Assembly (NCBI RefSeq): GCF_016920785.2
Contig: NW_024609857.1
Coordinates: forward strand, 69,500,252-69,564,251
Reading direction: 5' to 3'
DNA from: Ixodes scapularis
Lineage: Eukaryota; Arthropoda; Arachnida; Ixodida; Ixodidae
DNA length: 64,000 bases
The notes under the pieces are model-generated. The model was given only the letters and a program-made list of their open reading frames with translations, did not search any database and was not told the origin of the DNA. How positions within the stretch are numbered: the first letter of the stretch is position 1; every line of letters begins with the position of its first letter. This document shows, in pieces, positions 12,009 to 21,008 of the stretch. The position numbers were made by a program, and so were the translations under genes.

Positions 12009-12888
12009 CGCTGGAGGTCTCTTGCCTGAAAGCTTTCGTCTTCGCGACGCGCGCACGCACCTTCGTTTTCCGTCGCAGTTGGCCGCAGTGCTCGCTGGAA
12101 CACGCCGAACTTTCATCCTGTAGCGCTGTTACTTGTATCCTCGGCACCTGGGCGTCGAAACTACTTAGTCAAAACTTTTTGGTTCTTCCGCGGCACGAGA
12201 CGATGGTCCGACGACGGCGCACTCTGCTGGCACACCGACAACTCTTCCGACGCCACCGGCATGGTGCATTGTTGCCAGCGCCCTTTCGAATCGCCGCAGC
12301 CGTTTCTCCCGGAGTACGAAAACGACGGTGACGAAAACACGAAAACAAACGTGGTTCGGGGGGCGGCCGCTCATGACCCAAGCGCTCGCAGACTATCTCT
12401 GCCCTTTCTGCTCTGCGCTACCATATTGGTCACCGCTTCGCGCGCTCCCCCTCTCCTTTTTTCTGCGGCCGCGCGCCCTGTGGCTCCGCCGTCGATGTGC
12501 CAGGCTTTCTCCGTATAGAGGAGGCTATGTCACCAGGCAAAATGACGACCACTTAGCCGCTGCCATGTTGTACAATTTTGACCAATAAAAACGTGACCGT
12601 ACCAAATCCTCAGGTTTTACGCAAAACTGAGTCGAGATTTGTATTGTCATCGCTGTAAAAAACATAATAAACTAGTTTTCAATACTGTTAGCCCCAGAGA
12701 TCAGAGTCTTGTTCCGATGAAAACCCAAAATACAGCACCGCGGTTGATGGCATCTAGCGGAGGCATTGCTAAGCTGCCCGAGCTTTTGTCGTAAACGCAC
12801 ATAACTTGCCTCGTGAGTACTGTTAATAAAGATCAATAAGCAATTGTTTGCGCGCGGTACTTCGTTAAAATTTAGACGTAAAACTATA
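12009..12888. other. GC-rich stretch without a recognised gene
   Basis: Sequence immediately right of the assembly gap. Long open frames exist on both strands between 12,165 and 12,590, but none shows a domain, a start context or splice sites that I can support. Confidence 0.4.
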
Positions 12889-13791
12889 AGGTCCTTGAAG
12901 AGGAGGAGGGAAGGGTACTGATGGTCACCTGTTCTCGGGGCGGGGGGGGGGAAGGGGTATCGCGTGACCTCGGGGGGGGGGGGGTCATGCGACCTTGGGT
13001 GTCACGCGACCCCCAGAAAAATTTTTCCGCTAGATTTAGCGGGGAATTTTGTCCGATCGATTTACCGGGGAAATTTTTCCGGTATGTTTAACGGGAAAAG
13101 TTTTCCGCTAGACAGCGGGGAATGTTTTCCGCTAAATCTAGCGGGGTGCTTTTTCCGCTAGATTTAGCCCGGAATTTTTTCCGCTAGATTTAGCGGAGAA
13201 ATTTTTCCGCTAGATCTAGCGGGGAAATTTTTCCGCTCCATTTAGCGGGGAAGTTTTTCCGCTAAATCTAGCGGGGAAATTTTTCCGCTAGACTTAGCGG
13301 GGAATTTTTTCCACTAAATCTAGCGGGGAAATTTTTCCGCTAGATTTAGCGCGGAATTTTTTCCGCTAGATTTAGCGGGGAAATTTTTCCGCTAGATTTA
13401 GCGGGTTAATTTTTCCGCTAGATTTAGCGGGGCATTTTTCCCGCTAAATTTAGCGGAGAAATTTTTCCGCTAAATTTAGCGGAGAATTTTTTCCGCTAGA
13501 TTTAACGGAGAAATTTTTCCGCTAGATTTAGCGGGGAATTTTTTCCGCTAAATCTAGCGGGGAAAATTTTTCCGCTTATTTAGCGGGGAAATTTTTCCGC
13601 TAAATCTAGCGGGGAAATGTTTCCGCTAGATTTAGCGGGGAAATTTTTCCGCTAGATTTAGTGGGGAAATTTTTTCGCTAGATTTTGCGGGGAAATTTAC
13701 CCATAATGCACCGCGCGGTTACGCCGACGGCGACGGCGACGCCGACGCCGCTCAAGCCGGAAACGGGCCCCTAAGAGCTGCGCTCTAAAAC
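12889..13791. mobile_element. Inverted-repeat element B, sister of element A, carrying a CCGCTA array
   Basis: The right terminal 75 bp (CGACGG block, CTCAAGCCGGAAACGGGCCC, then CTAAGAGCTGCGCTCT) is almost identical to the right end of the element at 8,260-8,996. The left ends share CTTGA-GAGGAGGAG-GAAGGGTACTGA, although this copy lacks the outer GCGCAGCTC, so its left terminus is eroded. Inside, a few TCGCGTGACCTCGGGG units related to the other element's array precede a different array. It ends about 20 nt from the splice donor at 13,811. Confidence 0.75.
13016..13698. repeat. 27-bp tandem array of the palindrome CCGCTAGATTTAGCGG
   Basis: About 25 units of TTTTTCCGCTAGATTTAGCG followed by GGGAAA, with substitutions such as CCGCTAAATCTAGCGG (the other strand's version). 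Each unit contains a 16-bp near-perfect palindrome, so the array can be read almost equally on both strands. Unit length is steady at 26-27 bp. There are no unique spacers. Confidence 0.92.
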
Positions 13792-13811
13792 AAAAGAACG
13801 TAATTTGTTAC

Positions 13812-14087
13812 CTTAATTTCCACCATGGCACAAGGCCATCCGACGTCAGTGTAACAGACGACGTCCCTGGGCGGAACGCAGATCGCCCCGTTCGATTCGC
13901 TCATTCCGTAAATATACCTCAGGCTCCGAAGGTTCCCGAAGGTGCTCAAGGACAGCTTTGCCAACTGCTCCGAGAGCACGCCACCGCCGACACCGATGTG
14001 CAGCACCGTGTTCAGCCTCCGGTCCGCGGACCGAGCGTACTGCACCAGGTTCCGAAGGCGCGTCGGAAAACAGGTCAGAGCCGTTAC
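13812..14087 (-). CDS. Acyl-CoA synthetase / 4CL-like, fifth visible exon (motif A5)
   Basis: An exon of exactly 92 codons in phase 0 on both sides. It starts VTALTCFPTRLRNLV, continues through LNTVLHIGVGGGVLSEQL and LRYIYGMSESNGAI, and ends VGWPCAMVEIK. In the family, V-T-x-x-x-x-P-P-x-x-x-x-L leads into the G-G-A/G-P/V-L turn and the YG-x-[ST]-E motif that contacts the adenine and the acyl substrate. Here the motif is YGMSES, with Ser in the usual Thr place. The acceptor is ccgtcttgcag|GTA and the donor is AAG|gtaaca. The exon stops before the GEL-x-x-x-G and TGD motifs and the mobile C-terminal domain, so at least one more coding exon must follow. None was recognised between 1 and 13,811. 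A transposon terminus sits about 20 nt inside the next intron. Confidence 0.92.
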
Positions 14088-14200
14088 CTGCAAGACGGGA
14101 GCCGAGAAAAGCCACATCGAGCCGTGGTCAGACTGCTGACATGTCGTACGAAAGACACCCTGCAGAAACTGCAGAGTTTAGGGAACCGTTTTCGCACGCC

Positions 14201-14306
14201 CGATAGGGTACGATGGGCCGTCCGGTACGAACTGCGCATATGCGAGTCGTCTGTGGTAGCGCATGCGCAGTTCGTACGGGGGGGCCCATCCTACCGTATC
14301 AGACGT
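14201..14306. repeat. Foldback, arms about 38 bp
   Basis: GATAGGGTACGATGGGCC, then GGTACGAACTGCGCAT on the left; ATGCGCAGTTCGTAC, then GGGCCCATCCTACCGTATC on the right. The arms flank a short loop (TCGTCTGTGG). It lies 115 bp upstream of the acceptor of the last visible exon, in the intron. Probably a small MITE. Confidence 0.75.
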
Positions 14307-14933
14307 GCAAAACTAGTTACCCAAAACTCTCTACTGTCTGAGGCGTGTGTCCTCGTGTGACGCTCCCGCCACATTGAACATTCAAAAAGGGTCTTCAAAT
14401 GTGTTGGAAGCACACGTGTGTGTGAAGTAAACTTGGTTGGAACATGTCTAAAGCATGCCCGCAGATAATGCTATCGCAATATCTGCAGCGAACAGCGTAT
14501 CTTTTGTATGACGTATGAGCGATGTGTCGCCGGCTTCGAGGCTGGCCCAAACATCTCTGAGGCTGACCGCGTGCGTTGTTCCCGCTTGTGGCCGCTTACG
14601 ACGAGAGCAACACACTGGCACACCAACGAGGAAGCCCTGGAACACCTACGATCAGCGTATTTCCTAGTTCTTAGACATTCCATCGTAAGCTCAAAATGAC
14701 CTCGACAATGTCAAAGCCGACCCTTTGGCAGAAGTAGCGAGTAGATTTAATACTCATGAAACGAAACGATGCCACGTCACGAGGGAGGGGAGGAGCTCCT
14801 TTGGGCTCCGCCCCGGCGAGTTTCCCACTCCCCCTCTTACATTTCCAACCCCCCCGGCGGCGGCGAGTTCCCCAGCGTAGCTCCGATTTTTCCCTACGCT
14901 CCGCAGTGAAGGGTTTTTATTTTATTTAAATCG

Positions 14934-15226
14934 GGGGATCGGTGGCCGGCTGGGCTAGCGCACACCAGCTCGGAGCACGTCGAGCGAAAGGTCCGTTGCA
15001 GAACCCAGGATGCTGGGTTCAATCCCCACCCCTGCCCGTTTCGATGTTGATGAGCATCGTACCGGCGTGCAGTCGTGTAACACTACTGCGGGATGGACGT
15101 TAAAGACCCCAGGCTAGCGGTTGTACGGCACTGCATGGCTAAATTTCTCATCTACAGCTGGGAGAACGTTCCCCGTTGAGGCAGACCAAGTTTTACGCAG
15201 TATCAGCATACATACAGCCCAATTTT
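14934..15226 (+). mobile_element. tRNA-derived SINE, copy 1, with 14-bp target duplication
   Basis: The head reads GATCGGTGGCCGGCTGGGCTAG with a box-B-like GGGTTCAATCCCC about 85 bp downstream. The body contains GAGCATCGTACCGGCGTGCAG and the conserved GACGTTAAAGACCCCAGGCTAG. The head layout (TGGCCGAG-type box A, long spacing to box B) points to a class II tRNA, Ser or Leu type. The copy is flanked by TTTTATTTAAATCG at 14,920-14,933 and 15,227-15,240. It resembles the Ruka-type SINEs known from ixodid ticks; that name is recalled, not searched. Confidence 0.85.
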
Positions 15227-15324
15227 TTTTATTTAAATCGTAAATGACAAATAAGAATAGATAACAGCAGGAATGCTAATTATACAAACATTGCTTGGAT
15301 GTGGGCTGGTTGACTAGACATTGT

Positions 15325-15920
15325 GATGGTTTGCTGCGCCACGTAGATGCAAGAAAAACGCTCTTGATAAAGATATAAACTAAAGCAGAGTATAGACGAA
15401 AAACAACATACAGGAATGGCGCAGACTAACAACTGTGTAATTTCTTTCTCATCTTTCTCCCCCCACACCGCCACACAGCCACAATATTTTTTTTTCTTTT
15501 TTCAGAATAGGGTGCGCGTGGAGCTAGCGAACGCTCGCGCTGCAGAACCCAGGATCGTGAATTCACCCCCACCCCTGCCCTTTTCGACGTTGATGAGCAT
15601 CGTACCGGCACGCGGTCGTGTATCACTACTACGTGGTGCACGTTAAAGACCCTAGGCTAGCAGTCATACTGCACTGGCTAAATTGCTTATCTACAGTAGG
15701 TGACAATGTCGCAATGTTCTAGCATGTTCTCCTGCTGTATAAACAACTAACGGCCAATTTGTTTGTCAAAATACGGTGTGGAAGAAGAAAGATGAGAAAG
15801 AAATTACACAGTTGTTAGTCTGCGCCATTCATGTATATTGCTTTTCTTCTATCATCTGTTTTAGTTTGAATTTTATCAAGTGCGTTTATCTTAAATCTAC
15901 GCAGCACAGCAACCCATCAA
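15325..15920. mobile_element. Inverted-repeat element, arms about 145 bp, holding a SINE
   Basis: The left arm (15,325-15,470, including GGAATGGCGCAGACTAACAA) recurs inverted at 15,776-15,920 (TTGTTAGTCTGCGCCATTCA). The pairing extends outward through CGCTCTTGATAAA and GCTGCGCCACGTAGAT-like words. The space between the arms is mostly a SINE copy, so the SINE probably landed inside a small foldback element. Confidence 0.75.
15508..15725 (+). mobile_element. tRNA-derived SINE, copy 2 (truncated head)
   Basis: Same family as the copy at 14,934: AGCGAACGCTCGCGCTGCAG, CACCCCCACCCCTGCCC, then GATGAGCATCGTACCGGC and GTTAAAGACCCTAGGCTAG. The first about 20 bases of the tRNA head are missing or diverged. 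Confidence 0.8.
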
Positions 15921-16047
15921 AATAATTGTAAAAGCCTGTAGGTAATCGTAAATTGCGTTCCTGGTTGCAGATTGCCGTAAAAACACATTTGTTTCTAGGA
16001 TTCACTTTGTAGAATTTGGATGTAGGATTCACGACGGGGGCGACGGT

Positions 16048-16240
16048 TCATTCACGGCTCCATCGCCTCAAGCCCGGTTCGCCGCGCAGTTCATCGCACA
16101 GCCACCTTACCACGTCTTTCGAGAGGCGATAGTGTTGTTGAAAATGAACGTCGTCCATGTCCAACACATTGGCGTGGTTTAAATACCTATGCCGACGGCA
16201 AAACACGAACGAAAACGCTGCCATTTTGGACGCTTCTCCC
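16048..16240 (-). pseudogene. PIF/Harbinger transposase N-terminal remnant
   Basis: The minus-strand reading from a Met near 16,233 gives MAAFSFVFCRRHRYLNHANV, then DMDDVHFQQHYRLSKDVVRW, then LCDELRGEPGLR. The pattern F-x-x-x-[FY]-R-[LM]-S/P-K-x-x-V-x-x-L-C/L-x-E-L is the region just upstream of the DDE nuclease in Harbinger transposases. The frame stops soon after, so the catalytic core is absent. It abuts the 3' part of the Ty3/gypsy pol at 16.39 kb. Superfamily assignment is by recalled pattern. Confidence 0.65.
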
Positions 16241-16389
16241 TGATCTCGCGCCCAACTCGCCCAAACTCGCCTAGGTCGGAGCCGGCAAGCTTTTCCCATC
16301 CGCGGCGGCTTCTGCCACGTCACAATGACGTCACCGCATCTCGCCGCGAGTTCCGAATATGCAACTTTCCGACCGCCTCAAACCCTCCG

Positions 16390-17222
16390 TTTAACGTCAC
16401 GATCTAGGGAGTGTCGGCGCGTGTCGTCATGCACGGCGCCGACCAGTCGCGGCGGTCGGAGAGTTTGGCGGAGAACTCGCCTCGATCTCGCCGCGCCGAG
16501 CTTAGCCCCCCTGATCACGACATCGAACGTGGCCTCTGAGCAGCGCTCAGAACCGCTGTTGTTGACTTGGCGTCTTGCGCCCACACTTCCTCCCCTTCTT
16601 GGAAAGGGCGCGAAGATCCCGAGTAGCGTGGCGAGCATTGAAGTCTCTCTGCTGCCTACGGCGCTGGAGGGAGTCGCGCTCGTTGAAGTCCTGGACTTGG
16701 GGCCATTCCGGAACAAGGCTTGCGGCGGTGACGGGCAGACGTGTTCGTAGAGAACGCCCCATAAGAAGCTGGGCCGGGCTGTACCCCGACACGCCAAGAA
16801 TGTTCCGGTACGTTAACAGAGCCAGGAAGGGGTCCTCCACTTTTGTGAACAGGTCTTAGCTTTTGCAGATCATTATCTAAGCTTCCCAGTTTTATTGAGG
16901 TTAGCAAGGCCTACTCGTGAGGCATGCGAATTCATAGCGTTTTGCAAAGTCTCGGAACGCTTTGGAGGCGAACTGTGCGTCATTGTCATTGAAGGACGTC
17001 TGCGAAATGCCCTACCGGGCGAAGGTGCTCTTAATGGCACCGATGATGGCACCAGCGGACGTTGAACGTAGCGTTATGACCTCGATGCTAGTCGACGACG
17101 AGAAGAAAGTGCTGGACATCCAGGTAGAACAAATCAGCCGCAACCCGCTCCCATGACTCGGGAGGGGTTTCGGTGGCGAGCATGGGCTTGCAGCGCCGAA
17201 TTCGGGTGCTTGCACACGCAGC
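16390..17222 (-). pseudogene. Ty3/gypsy integrase core and C-terminus, broken
   Basis: Readable pieces: CAACASTRIRRCKPMLATET, AADLFYLDVQHFLLVVD (first catalytic Asp), IEVITLRSTSAGAI, SFNDNDAQFASKAF (in place of S-D-N-G-P-Q-F), and LALLTYRNILGVSGYSPAQL then LLMGRSLRTRLPV. The A-E-L-L-M-G-R-x-L-R-T block is characteristic of Ty3/gypsy integrases. Frameshifted and without a recognisable third catalytic residue. Confidence 0.8.
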
Positions 17223-17984
17223 ACAGTGTTGTATTCTGAGTTTAGCGGTCGCACGGGTGCGTATTTTGAACCAGAGAAGCGCCTGCCCCACACGCAGTGT
17301 CGCGTGCTCAGATCATGCATGCCGCTACCGGTTTGGAACAGTTGACCCTGAGATTTGGAATAAAGAAGTCAGACAGTCGGCCGGTGTCCTTCCTCGCCCT
17401 CGGCGGGGCCCGCGAGGACGCGGGCCCCCGCCGCTACCGGGTCGCCTTCGCGGATGAGTCCGACTTCTACTCCCCGACCATGACGACGGCTGCAGCAGCG
17501 GCTGCCACCTCTTTCCCGACTTTGACAAGGCAAGACATCGCCACCACCGGCATTCAAGGCTATCCACGTAGCCTTGCGCCGGTACCCGACAGCACCTCTT
17601 TAACCGCCACCTCACTTCCAACACCGGCCACCTTCTAAAATACAATATGGCGACGAGGATGAAATGAAAAAAAAGCAACGACAGTTTCAAGGCAAGCACT
17701 GCGTCCCGGTCGCATAGTTGGCAAGAACCGGCGCATCTTGGACGTTTTTTTCTTCGCAGCCTTGCGGCGTTTCGTTATAACTATTTCGGGCCAGTCGAGC
17801 TCGCGTTTGGTTTTTCTACTTTTGTCTGTTTCTTTTCGTGCGGCCTACTTCGAGCCAGGTAGTACTCGTTTCTCCGAAACAGAGCGTCTCGAAACTCCTG
17901 CACACCTAACGTTTCGAACGCCGAGTTCATTTTTTTGTAGCTTTACTGTGTTTTTTTTTTTTGGACGCAGCGCGTTTTAGAATT

Positions 17985-18175
17985 AATTGTTCCAGGCAAG
18001 AAATAAGCCCTGAGAGAGTTAGCTGGTCTTGCGATACAGCATTCTGTTTTTGGTTCTGTCCGCCCTGCGATGACGTGAACATTGTTCTAGGCGAGAAATA
18101 AGCCCTGACCGAGCAGCTGGCCTTCAGAGGCAGCAATTTTTTTTCATCCCGTCCACCCAGCGATGACGTGGACTT
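17985..18175. repeat. Two-unit tandem repeat, about 93 bp each
   Basis: GTTCCAGGCAAGAAATAAGC followed by CCTGAGAGAG...AGCTGG, GTCCGCCCTGCGATGACGTG, then a second copy GTTCTAGGCGAGAAATAAGC ... GTCCACCCAGCGATGACGTG. It lies within the solo LTR, where tandem enhancer-like duplications are common. Confidence 0.8.
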
Positions 18176-18735
18176 TCTTCAAATCGAGTTTTGTTTTTGT
18201 GTTGTACATTCAGGCTGCGGTCCGGAGGATTCAGAAGTGTAGCGTAATTACGCTCAAGCTGCATTTTTTGATCGTCGTGATGCTCTGACGCCGATCCAAG
18301 TCAGTGCCCAAGATGGCCGCAAGCTCCTGCCTCCCTACATGACTGTTTGAAAGATGGCCACCCGTCTTTATCGACACTTCGCCGAGATGAAAGAGTGCAG
18401 CGCCTGGTTTTCACGTGAGGCCCGGTTTTCTGCTGCATCTCGTGTTCCTGCAGCGCCTGGTTCCCCTGCAAACCCTAGGTATTCTGCTGCATATGACTTT
18501 CACGACACAACTTCAGAGAAAGAGAACGCCCGCACGCGCCAAGAGATTTCAGCTGAAGCTACCTTACGTTGTGCTTCGCTTTCGCTGGTGAGCAGCCACG
18601 TTCCTTGGCACCGCCGTATGCGGAAGATTTAGCACCTCTTGCGTTCAAGATGTGTGGTGCCAGTAATAGGCTTAGATTTCAAAGAGAGTTTTGCGTTCGA
18701 CAGTCAAAGTACAGAAGTTTTGAGAACAATAACGC

Positions 18736-18771
18736 TTATAGCGCGGGCAGTATTAACTGCCCGCGCTATAA
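18736..18771. repeat. Perfect 16-bp hairpin
   Basis: TTATAGCGCGGGCAGT, a 4-base ATTA loop, then ACTGCCCGCGCTATAA. It lies inside the solo LTR. It could be a terminator/attenuator-like RNA hairpin of the LTR or a relic of a small foldback. CTAA follows immediately, but the spacing does not fit a Helitron 3' end. Confidence 0.85.
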
Positions 18772-19110
18772 CTAAACTACAAAGAAAGACGTGATGGCCG
18801 ACGCGCCGGCGAGCGGCTTACGGTTCGGAGGACCCGGCTGTCCCCATCGTCGCTGGAGTCCGGGCCGGCGTGGCCATCAGAGACAGGAGGTTCCAGAAGA
18901 GCCAGACGAAAGAAAGACACGTCTGATCCCGGGCGTGGGCTGGTAACGACTGCTCACGAAAACTCGTGAGCCCCAGTTTATTGACAGGAAAACCCATTTG
19001 GCGCCAGTAATAAGAAATAAAAGGAAACATGGCGCCATCTTTTAAACAAACAAAATAACACAAGAAGATGGCGACTGGCGCCATCTATCGCTAATCAAGA
19101 TTACTACACA

Positions 19111-19472
19111 CAGTTCTCAACGGCCGTCTTCACCTGGCTCATCAAGTCCAGCCAGCACACCGAGTCCTTGGCTAGGGCCAGACACCAGTTCACACCTTGA
19201 TTCCCCTCCTGGAGCAGCCCCACGATGTCCTTGTGCAGCAGTGACGGTGCGACTAGACGTCAACCCATGAGCAGCAGGTCTTTGCGAATGAAAAACTCGG
19301 CACGGCGGTCCCAATAGCGTGTCTTATTCAGGGGAAGCCGATCCCGTCTTGGATAACTTCTTGTGCAGTATACCTTCAGGGCAGAGCACTCAACATCTGA
19401 AGCCTGATGTCTTTTGAAGTCGTCGAGGCATACTGCCAGAGTAGAAGAAAGGGCTGTCACGATTTGGGGCAC
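19111..19472 (-). pseudogene. Ty3/gypsy integrase zinc-binding region, broken
   Basis: A frame containing DDFKRHQASDVECSALK then RRAEFFIRKDLLLMG, followed in another frame by a degraded H-x-G-H-x-G block and SVCWLDLMSQVKTAVENC. The final Cys belongs to the C-x-x-C pair that is completed on the far side of the solo LTR (CAAC at about 17.22 kb). Confidence 0.7.
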
Positions 19473-19479
19473 GAAGAGT

Positions 19480-20033
19480 TCAACGCTTTGTGTGGTAGAG
19501 AAAGTTCTAGAAAAAGTTCGAGAGAAGACATCGGGATCACTTGCCAGCGTGTCAGCAGTGTCGGGCTAGGTGCGGGGCGTTTTCGCATCAGCGGCTGGTG
19601 GTCAGTCTCCGCAACGAAGCTGGGGCCGCGCAGAAACACTTCAAAGAGCTGAACTGCCCACGAGACCCCGAGCGCTTCTTTTTCAATTTGACTGTATCAC
19701 TTTTCAGTAGTACACAAGGCACGAGATGCAAAAGCGACCGCTCGACGTTCCCCTCATGGTTGCTCCTGTTTTATTACGGCGCCCAGGCCATGCGACCTAC
19801 TATCTGCGGATATGGTCATGGTGTTGTAGCGGGCGACGCAAGAGCTGGATGCCACCATCCTCTTCGGCGTCTCGAGCTCTTTGGCTTGGGCGGATCCCCA
19901 GGTCCAGACTGTGTTTTTATTCAACAGGAGCCCATTCGGCGCAGTCTTGGCAGACAGATTTGGCAAGAATTGTCCAACGTGGTTCAGAAGGCCCAGGAAG
20001 CGTCGAAAACCGTGCACATACGTCGGAGGTCGC
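19480..20033 (-). pseudogene. Ty3/gypsy RNase H region, broken
   Basis: Reads GFRRFLGLLNHVGQFLPNLS at the start (the R-R-F-L-G connection motif) followed by TAPNGLLLNK, and later FVAETDHQPLMRKR and LLTRWQVIPM, which match the D-H-x-P-L RNase H tail. The catalytic ADSS-like segment is present as ADSRSHGLGAVIKQE but lies upstream in a shifted frame. Frameshifted at least once. Confidence 0.75.
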
Positions 20034-20036
20034 TTA

Positions 20037-21008
20037 AGGCCTGACCACACTAGCGTGAACAGCGCCGCCGGTCGGCGTCGCTGGGCGGCACCGCCGTCCG
20101 GCTAGTCCGGCTTCCCAACGCAAGGAGTCCACATTGGCCTCCGTTTTGTGGGCGTCACGTGACAGCACCGGCTCTCGCGATTGTGCGCGCGCCTCTCGGC
20201 GGATTTCCCGCTCTTTCGTCGTCTGCTCTTCGTTAGATTCTTCCGTTTCGGCTCTCATCTTTCGCATATATCAGCATAGAAATCGCACTCGCTGCCTCCA
20301 TGGTAGGTGTCCAAATTGACCTGGTGATCAGCGTGAATGTGATTATCCTAGCCTGCTCGTTGATCTTGCGACGTCGCCGCACTCTGAAGGGAAGGAGGCG
20401 CAGGTTTGGGGTCCGGCCGAGCTGGTTCCACCGAAAAAGCGAAGGACAGATTAGTGCTTTGCTGCCCCGACGGCGCGCCAGAGATGAAGGCTACTTTCGA
20501 GAGTGTCGCCAAATCAACACAACATCCGTCACAACACAGACGAAATGCAACAAGTGCCACAGAGAAACTCACTTGTAATTCCGAATTCCTCTCCTACAAT
20601 TTCCCAGCTGTTGTTCTTAGCGTCCTTATCTGGGCAGTCTAACTGCGTCTTGTCATATAAAAAGAGCAAACAGTCGCACAGTTTCGAGGAACCGCTCCGT
20701 TGGGAAAGGCATTGGGGAAATAGGGATAGCAGACGAAACAAAACGACGTTACGTTCCTTCGGAACGTGACAAACGAGCGGAGAACCGGCTTGCTCGTTGC
20801 CATGATATCGCAACGTCACTATCTACGCCTCCTCCCATTGACTCCTCTCTACTGCGGCGAAGAGCGGCGAGCTCCGAACCGCGCAAGGACCGGTTGGCTT
20901 GGCGGCGCTGTACGACGCGCCGCAGAAGGCGAAAACTGGCTTTCGTCGGCAGCCCGCGGCACCGAACGTCCCGCCGCGAGCCCCCGCAACGCCAATGTTG
21001 TCGTGCCT
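20037..21008. mobile_element. PIF/Harbinger-type element with TTA target duplication, nested in the retrotransposon
   Basis: The left terminus AGGCCTGACCACACTAGCGT and the inverted right terminus AGGCACGACAACATTGGCGT agree at 15 of 20 positions. TTA lies on both sides (20,034-20,036; 21,009-21,011). A 3-bp TWA duplication is diagnostic of PIF/Harbinger. Inside, a plus-strand frame near 20,366-20,510 reads RRRRFGVRPSWFHRKSEG, like the N-terminal region of Harbinger-family transposases. Deleting the element and one TTA restores continuity of the retrotransposon frame. Confidence 0.88.
20300..20578 (+). pseudogene. Harbinger-like transposase N-terminal fragment
   Basis: A plus-strand frame inside the TTA-flanked element. 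Residues about 25-50 contain RRRRTLKGRRRRFGVRPSWF followed by HRKSEGQ and later RDEGYFRECRQ, which follows the R-R-R-W-x-V-R-P-W-x-x-R-R pattern seen at the start of many Harbinger transposases. The DDE core is missing. The start and true exon structure are unknown. Weak on its own, but consistent with the TIR and duplication. Confidence 0.55.

Larger units (their letters stand above)
17227..19108. mobile_element. Solo LTR, 1.88 kb, with 5-bp target duplication CACAG
   Basis: On the plus strand the block begins TGTTGTATTC and ends GATTACTACA, i.e. TG...CA with a short TGTWGTA inverted terminus. It is flanked by CACAG on both sides (17,222-17,226 and 19,109-19,113). A 5-bp duplication with TG...CA ends is the signature of an LTR retrotransposon. 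No internal pol was seen and no second copy of the ends, so a solo LTR is the best reading. It splits the integrase C-x-x-C motif of the host retrotransposon. Orientation unknown. Confidence 0.8.

Noticed and set aside
11785..12147. Open frames crossing the N block
   Set aside because: They are open only because the unknown bases contain no stop codons.
13016..13698. CRISPR-like regularly spaced repeat array
   Set aside because: Units are contiguous 26-27-bp tandem copies with no unique spacers, in a eukaryotic intron. It is a minisatellite.
18736..18780. Helitron 3' end (hairpin followed by CTRR)
   Set aside because: CTAA follows the hairpin with no spacer, where Helitrons need about 10 nt, and no Helitron 5' end or Rep/Hel sequence is present.
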